64,000 nt of DNA from Fratercula arctica (Eukaryota > Chordata > Aves > Charadriiformes > Alcidae). This document shows positions 54,480 to 64,000 of this stretch, piece after piece. The stretch spans positions 29,159,352-29,223,351 of the forward strand of contig CANTUZ010000008.1 of the NCBI GenBank assembly GCA_947846985.1, written 5' to 3'. Made by a program: the position numbers and the translations under genes. Positions within the stretch are counted from its first letter, which is position 1; every line of letters begins with the position of its first letter. The notes beneath the pieces were generated by a model that had not been told where the DNA came from, did not search any database, and worked only from the letters and a program-made list of their open reading frames with translations.

Positions 54480-57400
54480 ACACACATAATAATTGCTCTT
54501 TGGACTCTTTATGAAGGTACACCACTGTTTCATAAGACTAATACAGCATTATAAATTCTCCATTTTATGTCAGTTTCCGCCATTATCACTTAAGCCTTCT
54601 GATAAATTGCATACATTATTAAAGTTTCCTAATTTAGACAACATAATGCGTGATGAAAATCAAGGGTTATCTCCACCAAAAGGGGGTCAGATGCAAGTTG
54701 TCACCAAGATGGCAATTACTTATTTTTTTCCTTTTTTTTTTTTAAACCTGAATGACAAGGCTTTGGAAGCGTTGGGTGCTATGATCTGCCCTCTCCTCCT
54801 GCGTGGGAGGCAGAAAGATCACAAGCAGCTCTGGGGAGCTGCGGAGGCAAGGGGAGGAGGGAGCTCACCTGCCTGCAGCCCCTGCCATGCCCAGCCTCCC
54901 ACTGGCACAAAAGCTGGACTCGTCCACAGACACATTCCCAGGATGTGGCCATGGGCACGCCACAGCTCGGCCACCTCAACTGGTCCAACTGCAGTGCGTC
55001 GATCCGCCCCCTTTGCTGCTGCAGTTGCGCTCTGAAACTTTGAAACCTGTAACCACTCTCACAATAGCCGGCACTTCAGAGAGGAAAGGTGCACTGCACT
55101 GCCAGCAAGCGGGAGCACCAAGGGATTCAGGGCACTGCCCAAGTTTTCTTGCATTCAGCTGTGACACGCTGCTGTGGCAGATTACTCACCTGTCCAACTT
55201 CTTCCACTCCGAGGAAGAACAGAGGGCAGCTTTGTGGAACAAATAATAGGGAGCGTTTCCAGGTATCGTTACCCTACTGGTATCATAGTTGTGCCAAATG
55301 GTGCCCGTTAAGATCAGGGCTTGCCTGTGCCGCCAGCCAGGCGAGTCCCCACCCTTAAGCACTCCAGGCACAGACAGGGCAGGGAGCAGAGGGAGGAGAG
55401 CACCAAATCTATCAGTGTTTCTGTGCAGAGAGCCAGTGCGGCTGAGGAAAGGCAACAGACTCTCCTGAGATCTCTTTACTGCAGGAGGGGGAAAGGAGCC
55501 CCTCTTTTCCCCCAACATCCCTGTTAAGGGCTTACAGACAGGCCATAAATTCATGGTTGTTAAATGAAGTTGGAAAACCTTTCTGTTTTCCTTAATGCAT
55601 ATCTGGAACCTAACAATGCTCTCAGAACTCATATTTTACTTTTTTGTTTTCTCTAAACGTAGTCTTGGAAACATATCAGCAGAAGACCACGATTTGATTT
55701 GCAACATTAGGATAAGCTCCTCCAGCAATTCTCCATCCTGGTTGTGCCCTTGCTCCCAGTTCCAGATCTGCTCTGGAGGATGTGTCGAGGAAGCCGGCGC
55801 TCCACTCCAGTGAAATCACACGGGGTCCTTTCCCTGTGTGGTCAATTCTGAGACTTCACGGCCTCTGTCAAGCATGCTAATGAAGTTTTCAGTAGTTGGC
55901 TGTGTGACTGTTTATCAAACACCACCACAAAGGAAAGTGTTTGCTCTCCACAGCAGCATTCAGTCATTACTAGCTAGCAGGGGCCATCTCCACCCCCCAA
56001 CTGGACAGCCTTGTCATCCCCTTCTGGAAGTTGGCTGGCCAAAGCACAAAGCGACACAGACCCTGACTCTGTGCCAAAAAACCCTATGCGGTGCCATAGG
56101 CTTACATTAGCATTTTGGTATTACCCAGGAAGCAACACCAGCTTCCCCCACCCCCGGCTCTGCCATAGTGGGAAGCCATGGCACAGAATGCCAGGAGGAG
56201 GTAAAGAAGCAGACCTTAAACCAGGGGTGCTCAGAGATCCAGGCAGATCCCTTGCATGTTCCAAATTGTACAAAAAAATTAATGAGAAATAGCAGATAGA
56301 GATAAAACCCTCACATGGAGGACGTAAAACGTGCTTGTACGTCAGTGAAAACTCTACAGCACCAAATCACACCATACACTTTGCATATCCGATACAAACA
56401 CATACGGGAAGAAATTAACAGAATTCCTTGGGTCAGAGTAAAGTACTGAAACAATATTGCTCCATCATATGCTGCTAACATGCATTGGCACTGTGGGACT
56501 TCCAGTCCAGGTTGCACTCACATTTCCGGTGGAAGAGATGAAGATACAAACCAAGAGAACAGGGAGGAATTTGCAGTATAAGGGAAGCTAAGAGAGGAAT
56601 TCGCATATTAGAGCCACTACTGCGTGCTAGGCAGTGGGAATCCCCCCACTGTAGGATACTGCGTGGGACTGTGCTTCCTCATCTGCCACAATTTGTGTCA
56701 GAGAAGCTGAGGTTGTGGGGAGGGAGGATCACACAGTCCTCGTGGGACTGGAGGGTGGGTGTCCACAACCTGCTTCTGCTTGGCACATGGAGCTGTTATT
56801 GCATACAGTTGTGCTGGCTCAGGGCAGGGGCAGGACAGCTGGCACACACAGGCTGGCTCCCAAAGAGCCATGCCGGGGAGCCGCAGGTGAGCGGCTGAAA
56901 CTCTGTACTTAAGCTTTTGTCAGCTGTATGTTACCGTGAAGAATGCACCAAGATCATCAAGTAAAAAATACGTCTTAGTCATGGAGCTCTGAAAGGATGC
57001 TCTGCACCAGATACTTGCCAACATACGTTATCCAAATGAGATCCGTGTACAAAGGAAAAATCACTAGAATTAGCCCAGATTGTAGAAGACAAAGCCTTCC
57101 TTGTACCGCAACAGACCTGAAGCACACCTGAATGATAGCATTAGGAGTTACAGCTTTGGCTGTGTCATGCATGGCACAAAGTTCCTTAGACCTGACCTTG
57201 ACCCAGAGCTTCTGGAGAAGAGGGCAGCTTTGTCAACCCTCAGCCTCTGCAAAACCAAGAATAACTGCCCGGTAGGAATTTAGAAATAGTAATTTCATCC
57301 TGAACTGCCATCAGACAACAATGCTATTTCGACACAAGGGACGTGGGCTGGGGCTGAGGCAGCACCCAGGAACGCACTGCAGCCTTTAACCGTCCTGTGC

Positions 57401-59786
57401 CTGTGGCCCGGGCACACCACCCAGCCCGACAGCTCCAGGGCGAGGGGATTGTTAGAGGCTGGCCACTGACATTTTAAATGGTGAACACTTACTGTACTGA
57501 TCAAAATTTATATTTGCTCTGTGCAGGCAGCAGTCTCAAGCATCAAAGCTTCTGTTTCAACACTGTGCCAAAACCCATAAAGTTTAAGGCTTGACCAAGC
57601 ATTGATTCAGCACTAAAGCAGAAGCCCGGACTCTGGAGACTACTGAATAGCTGGATTAAATAAACACTTTAAAAATACCTCTAGTGCTGCTGCTAATAAA
57701 AACCGGGACTAAAGAAATGCATAGATGAACCTTTGTTTGCTGAGTAGAGTTTTTATTTTCATATGTATAATAGTTATATTTACAATGGGAAAAATGTTTT
57801 CTAAAATAACTATAAATATAAAAGCATTCACAGTGAAATCAAGGTGCTAAATGTGGGTACAGGTAAAATTAATTCCATTTGATGCTCATTAATGGCGTTC
57901 AAGGGTCCTACCAACACTTCCTGGCTCTTTTACGGAGAAGGAAGACAAGGAAAGATCAGTGGGAGTGGAAGAGCAGAGCCAAAGAGGAGAATCAGAGTTA
58001 CAGAAGCATGCGTGGCAGCCAGCACAGCTTCAATGTTTCAAAGGTTAAAATGACCAAACAAAAACCAGATGTATTTTTTGTGACAAATTCATCTGAGTTT
58101 TCGATCAGGCTGACGCAGACGTTAGCTAGATAGTGCAACCACATACCCAAGAGCTGCTTAACGCCCCAAGCTTGAGCTGACCAGGGCACGTAGGGTGCAC
58201 AGCCTCTCCCCTCTCCTTATCTCAGCACAGCCCAATCAGTAGTACATCTCCAAGAGCAGAAAGGCCAGAACCAGGGCTGGAAATGCTCAGAACTTCATCT
58301 GTGATTTCACTGTACCATCCATTTCTCTTGAACCTGCTATCCTGGAGTCATGTGATTCCCCAGAAATAAAAATTAGTTAATGGATAGCATTTAAAGCTCT
58401 GGAAGTGATTCTACTGGGAGTAAAGGTATAGCGGGAAAGAGAGTGTGTCTGCTTCCAGACTTACAGTGAGGTTTGAAAACTTTGCTTAGGGCTAACAAAG
58501 AAAATCTCATCACTGTACATGTGGGATTGTGCAGGCGATGGAGGAATGTGAAGACCTTTGCTAAGTCCCAGTGCTAGGACCAGGGCAATACAAAGACAGC
58601 CACCCAGGGGAGCTCCTCTGAGAGGGTAGCTTCGATCGGGAGGGGGAGGGCAGCTGTATACCACACTGCTTCAGATCATCTGGCTGAGTAGCACAGTCCA
58701 GTCCATCTGGAAGGAATAACTAATTATACCCCACCTCTATTTATGTCTAATTTTAACAGCAAATTTCCTAGGATATAAAACATGATCTGTTACCAGTCAG
58801 ACTCAGCACTAACGAATGTCAATAAGCACTGTGTTACCCCAGTGCTAAATGTTTTTGAACGTCTCCATTTAGTGCTTTGGATTTAAAGAACAAATCAGAT
58901 AGGCTCTTCTTGACTAGGCCATTTTACAAAGATAGATTTCAAAATATGCCTTTCTCAGGATTTTCTCATTTTCCAAAAGAAAAATGGCACCATTAAACAC
59001 CAACAGACTGAAAAAAGACCCAAAAATCTGATTAAAACAAGTTATAGCCTGGCTAGAGTGAAAACCAAGTTTGAGGCTGGGCCACAGAGGCCCTCTCACG
59101 TCTCCAGCAGAGAAAGAAAGAATAATCAAAAACGTACTAATACACAGTCAAAAAAGCTACCCAAAAAGCCCTAACAAAGCTTCATTGTAAATCACTCTAC
59201 CTAATAAAGTAATTGACTTGATCTTTCTCCTTGTAATATTTATTTGCTAACAAAACTCACTTGGTGCCCCCTTGGTTAATATTCCCCAGAGCTTCCCTGT
59301 GTTGTCCTACCAGCACCAGCTTGGGACGTACATCATTTGTATTATCTGTGAGACTGTAATGGGGCTGAGAGCTTCCAGAATCTACCTAAAATGTTTCCAC
59401 TCAGACATTACTTGTTTTCATATTTTCTTCCATAATGACAAATGGATGTTAATTCTTTCCTACTATTAATCTTTTATCATTGGGTTTGACAACTTTTAGG
59501 GCTTTAACAATCGATCAGCAAAGAAAGTCAATGGAGAGCATGCCAGAGGCAAAGGCAAGTAAGGCCACGAAGATGAAGTATCGTTACAAAATGACAGCTA
59601 CTCTTACCCTTGTTAGTAAACAACTGGGTAACTTACAGTCCAGACATACTGCGAGTTGGGGAGATGCAACGCCCTGCAAAGAGGGAATTATAGTAATCAA
59701 GTCTCGTGGTCAAAAAGTCCAGGGCTGCTCCTAGTAGTTCACTGTAGGACACAAAAGGGCTCACCACAGTCTACGCAAGCTTCACA
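54480..59786. other. Gene-free unique sequence
   Basis: The longest non-transposon frame of the window is here (180 codons, 54493-55035, plus). It runs from AT-rich DNA through a T-tract, which gives the peptide FFPFFFLN, into a GC-rich patch. Its composition changes abruptly with the DNA, it resembles no protein, and an overlapping plus-strand frame (54803-55246) is nearly as long, so I do not call it a gene. The GC-rich patch 54780-55040 has roughly nine CpG in about 260 bases, too few for a clear CpG island. 54520-54670 is AT-rich and repeat-free. Confidence 0.55.
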
Positions 59787-59854
59787 GCAACAACAAAAAA
59801 AAAACACCACCAAAAAAAAACCCAGCCCAAAAAAACCCACAACCACCCCCAAAC
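59787..59854. repeat. A/C-only low-complexity tract
   Basis: Nearly 70 bases consist almost entirely of A and C, with A runs of 7 to 10 separated by CACCACC and CCCAGCCC. It is low-complexity sequence that makes a K/P/T-rich chance peptide. Confidence 0.85.
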
Positions 59855-60645
59855 TTTCTGATATCACATCAATACATAGCAAATTTCTAGAAAAACTGTG
59901 GGATCAAAAGCCTTGCTAAGGCTGCCAGATAGATGAACCACCTCTGAGCTTCCCCTCTCGCTAGGAAAGGGAAGAGTGGAAAGAGTGGCTTTCTCCTACA
60001 ATACTCCTACGCCATACAGGATTCCCTTGGCTGAAGACATACTTTGACATTTATTTCAGCTTAAATTTTCCAGAGCACCTTTATATTGTCCACAGGTGAA
60101 AAAATACTGATGTAGAACAGTCAAGAGCCACAAAATCTGTCTTCTGCTTCTAAGTGACCTATGCACCTAGCTTCACACATATGATGTACACAAGGACTTG
60201 TGTGACTTTTTCCTAGGTGCTGCATACCAGAACCCTTTAATAGAACACCCTGAGGCCCCTTATCTTCCAAACAGCAGGAGCCAGAGCTCAGCTGGGCCTG
60301 CTAGTCATCAGTACAGCCCTTGGTAGTGAATGCTGCTGGGTGGTTGAAGGTGGCACCCGGCAGCTTTGTATAAAAGCAACGAGAGGCCCTTTCCAGGATG
60401 AAATCTCTACACCAGGGAATCCCTGGTATCTAGGCAGGGTTGGGGTAGCAGAAGAATATGGGTTTGGTCAAGTAAGCAGATGAGGAAAACATTTTTGAAA
60501 AGAGAAAGCCTGGGGTCAGCCCATAGCAGCAAACCCTTTTCCAACATTGAACTTTAAGCATAATTCGGGCAGAAACATCCCAGAGAGGGCATTTACTCCT
60601 GGTCTAGGATCTCTGTTATCTCCCTTAAGTGATATGTAAGACTTC

Positions 60646-60704
60646 TTCTAATATACCTAATATAATATATACCTCTAATATATACCTTCCTCCTAATATA
60701 TATC
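60646..60704. repeat. Imperfect TAATATATACC-type repeat
   Basis: Four degenerate units of the form CTAATATA(TA)CC follow one another at a spacing of roughly 12-20 bases. It is a decayed AT-rich minisatellite. Confidence 0.75.
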
Positions 60705-62425
60705 TTTTAAATCCCACAACTGAGTAAAACCTGAGTACCTCATTGCTCAATCCTACAGTCAAAGCATTCCTGTTCTCCAAATGTATTTTCCCGTTTCTGC
60801 AAAGTTCTGAGATACCCAAAGTAGCTTGATGCCAATCAGCTGCTGATTTTGATAACTGGCAAGAAATATCAGCCTTTGTTTTTCAGAGCATTGGTCTTGG
60901 ATTGCAGAATGGTATTGCAGCGTGGATTTGAGGTTTTCTGTAGCCATTTGAGTGATGAAAGACATCATATCCCTTTAATCGCAGAATTAGACAGTAATCT
61001 AAGTGCCAAACTGCAAGAAAGTTGCTGATTCAATCTGGAAGAACTACCTTTCTGAAAAAGAGCCAGGATGGTAAGGTGAGACGAGTTCCTGAAGCAGTAG
61101 CGGTAGTGTTATGGGAGCAGGGTTGCAGGTGGAGATATAACCCTAGCCACAGGCACCAAGATGTGATTCTTCTGCTACAGAAACTCAACCTTGTGTTTTG
61201 TGTGAAACTTGTGAACTTCACGGCCTGCCATGCACAGCAGAAAGTCCTGACCCAGAACAATTTCCTTCATGGCTGAGAGCAGTATGGCTATGTAGAAATA
61301 TGCTAGTTTATAGAGCTGCGTAAGAAAAGAGTTAACTATACAAACAGTGAAGTTAACACTACATGAGAACTACTGCAGCATGGACCACAAGGTCCACACA
61401 TAGGAGCCCTGAACAGAGAAGATCAACATTAGCCATTAACCACTGCATGTGGTTTGCTACTCTGCCTCCTTAAATAAGCTCAAATTTTTAAATTCATTAA
61501 CAGGAGGCACCTTCTGCCAGTGTTTAAGTATTTAATTTTAAGGTGAATTTTTCAGCAGGGTTGACAGCCCCTCATTTAGTCCCTTGACCTCTCCTTTTCC
61601 TCACGACCCCCTCTCCCTCCCCACCGTCCCTCTTGGCAGTGAAAGGCCCCATCAGAGCTTTGCCAGAGCCACACGTCCCACAGAGCATGCCACCAATCCC
61701 TTATTTCCATTTTCTTTCCACTTTTGGATCATGCTGCTGTTTTGAACCAACTAAAGGCACCTTATTTACCTGCTCCCCGAGCCATGGGTACAGTGCTGAC
61801 AAGGTCCCTTTCCCTGTCTGCCTCTGGAGCAGAGCCTAGAATTCAATTTCTGCAGGACTCAAGCACGTGGCGGGGAAGATGTCCTGCAGCAAGAAGTGTG
61901 ACACAACAGGAGAAAAACCCACGTGAAAGGAGCTAGATCTTCGTGGCAATAGTCCCTGGGTGTTATTCTAGTGCTAAAGGCCCCAGAAAGCTCGCAGCTC
62001 TCCCTGCACAAGGCCACAGGCAGTATAGGCCATGTCTCTGATGGCAGGAGATAAGAGCACAAGCAAGGGAAGGTCTCTGCACTCTCCTGGCTGTCCCCAG
62101 CACCCACCTCCAAAACACTCCAGCTGCTCAGTTTCCATTGGCTCACTGAAACTGTTTAACACAGCTTCCCAGAACAGGGAGAAACAAGTTTCTTTTTTAA
62201 AATGGAAACGTCAGAATACTTCTGACTTGCAAAAAACAACAAAAAAATTACCATCAGATATGTTTGTGCAGCAAGCTCATTCTTCCCTTTTTATAAAGCC
62301 ACAAGAGATATAAAATATAGAACATCTAAGGACCACATGAAAAGGATGTCTGGATCTGTTAAAACATAAAGAAGGCTCTACCAGCCAAGGGCAAAAGTTT
62401 AGCAACAATAAAAGTGTCTTTAGGG

Positions 62426-62441
62426 TTTTTTTTTTTTTTTT
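62426..62441. repeat. T16 homopolymer run
   Basis: Sixteen T residues between GGG and AAATGC. I see no associated retroelement body. Confidence 0.9.
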
Positions 62442-63548
62442 AAATGCATAGAGAGAGGAAAAGAGTTTGTGGTCATGTTTTCCAGCTTTATGTATATTTG
62501 TCTATCATTTTAATATAAACAGGGTGTATTTATAAAGCCTAAAGAAATGGGAAACAGATTCACTGGTTTCTAAATGCCAAAAAGTCTCTTCAAGGATGAT
62601 AAGCAATTAAAGAGGAAAGTCAATCAAATTTTTATGACACTTCTGACCAAGGGTTTTATTTTTATTGCACAAAATCCAATGTGACAACAACGGATATATA
62701 CAGTAGCAGCACCCACCCATCCTTCTGTTGTGAGGGGCCTGCCAGCATTCCCAGTAAAATCCCACTTCAGAGAGGAAAACAATGCTTGAATTCACGTACC
62801 CTTTGACAGAAGAGTTCTCAGTGCTTCTGAATATACTAATATACACAGGAAAGTATGTAGAAATGGATACATGAGTACAATTTCCATATGCATCCACAAA
62901 TACTCTCTTCGAGCAATTCTCTGTGCAGCCCCTAAGGAAACATGATCTGTTTTCTATAGCAAATGCTCAGGGGAGTCCAGAAATCCTTCAGTAGCCCTGA
63001 AAAAATTAAGCAGAAATGGAATAAAGTGGTAAAGCAGACAATGCAGCTGGTGCGTTATTTTGCACCAGTCCCAAATATTCAGCTTGCACAGTGGTACAGA
63101 CAATTTTATATTGACAAGGCAGAACTTCAGTTGTCAGGTTTTGACAGGCCATTTTGGTAGTGAAGAAGGTTTGGCTTTTCCTGGGAGAGGGGGAAGGGGG
63201 AGAGGAACGAAGGTGCTAATTAAAGACATAGAGCGTATTATGTGTCCGTTGAAAGAGAATTGGAAAGTCTCGTTAATGGCTCTTTTAATTAAGTATATCC
63301 AAAACCAGTGACTAAAATACAATGCAGTGGAAGGGTCTGTATATTTTACAGCAGAGGAATGCTGCATAGTCCAAGATGTATGGTTCCTATCTAAAAAAAG
63401 CAGTTATAGAAATTTTGAGTCCAATTCATGAAGAATGTTTTAGGAAATGAGTTTTGTGTCATTAAGCAACTGCAACATATACATCAACTAGCCTGAAAAG
63501 AAAAAGCAGGACAGGGAAAAATGAGTAACAAGCTTTTTGAGGTAAACT

Positions 63549-63582
63549 GTCTTTTTTAATGTCTTTTTTAATGTCTTTTTAT
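63549..63582. repeat. 12-base tandem repeat, nearly three copies
   Basis: GTCTTTTTTAAT occurs at 63549 and 63561, and a shortened copy starts at 63573. It is followed by a run of A (about 63588-63598). It explains the repeated LKKT peptide in the minus-strand frame at 63488-63682. Confidence 0.9.
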
Positions 63583-63788
63583 TTATTAAAAAAAAAAATC
63601 TTGTGGTAACTCGGTCACTGGTATTGGCCTGGAGACCAGGGACAGCCCCGTCGTACCACCTGTAGTTGTGACACAAACACATCCTCCCTGGATTTTTCCT
63701 TTTACTTTGAGCATAGTCCTTTGCCTAGAAATCAGCTCAAGCCACAGAAGCTCAGCTGCATGCTGTAGTACATAGGAACCAGCAGGGA

Positions 63789-63789
<1 letters not shown>

Positions 63790-63817
<28 letters not shown>
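63790..63817. repeat. G28 homopolymer run
   Basis: Twenty-eight consecutive G residues lie between CAGGGAA and CACAGAATAAAGG. A G run of this length can form G-quadruplexes, and such runs are hard to sequence, so the true length is uncertain. No gene or promoter is evident beside it. Confidence 0.95.
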
Positions 63818-63822
<5 letters not shown>

Positions 63823-64000
63823 AATAAAGGCTGCTTTCAGCTAGGATACCTCATCCTGTACAAAGGACAATGTTTCTGTAAAACAAGTAAGGGTGGATTG
63901 TTAAGATCTTCATTTTTGTGGCAATTCTCATCCTTGCCACAAACTAGATCAGAGCAGACAGGAAAACACTTACTGCACTGGGCTCCAGAGACCTGGCGGC
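63818..64000. other. Short gene-free tail of the window
   Basis: I see no gene or repeat between the G28 run and the window end. Confidence 0.5.

Larger units (their letters stand above)
59855..63789. other. Gene-free unique sequence
   Basis: No supportable gene. All frames are under 100 codons and unrecognised. Small repeats are listed separately. Confidence 0.55.

Noticed and set aside
54493..55035. 180-codon plus-strand open frame
   Set aside because: Its composition follows the DNA (AT-rich, then a T tract, then GC-rich), it overlaps another long frame, and it contains no recognisable domain.

Overview
This window looks like non-coding DNA from a bird nuclear genome. The main evidence is one well-preserved CR1 LINE on the minus strand at about 7211-7785. 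It has the ATTCTATG-type 8-base repeats at its 3' end and an open frame for the C-terminal end of CR1 ORF2. CR1 also occurs in crocodilians and turtles, but this sequence reads like an avian copy. Finding only one clear interspersed element in 64 kb also fits the repeat-poor genomes of birds. I cannot name the species or the chromosome.

I found no protein-coding gene I can support. The longest open frames apart from the CR1 one are about 100-180 codons. They overlap on both strands, are rich in low-complexity residues and match no family I recognise. No tRNA, rRNA, CRISPR array, operon-like arrangement or bacterial signal is visible. The window is either an intergenic gene desert or the inside of a very long intron, and the sequence alone does not decide which. 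Small coding exons could still be hidden.

Layout: 1-7210 is unique sequence with one short tandem duplication. 7211-7785 is the CR1 copy. 7786-13549 is unique sequence with a T23 run, a 50-base tandem duplication and a T-rich tract, ending at a candidate hAT transposon terminus (13550-13589). 13590-32943 is mostly unique, with a C15 run and two possible MIR-type SINE relics (about 18057 and 27937). 32944-35372 holds two related ~105-base copies about 2 kb apart, a probable old sauropsid SINE-like fragment (about 34563) and a weak second hAT-like end. 35373-64000 is unique sequence with a (CA)19 microsatellite, several small tandem repeats and an exceptional G28 run at 63790-63817.

AT-rich, repeat-poor blocks (about 5800-6200, 32240-33150, 41540-41790, 48590-48960 and 54520-54670) are where I would look first for conserved non-coding elements. 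That is inference from composition only. I saw no previously undescribed system. The most checkable oddities are the 32.9/34.9 kb duplicate pair, the G28 tract and the candidate hAT ends.
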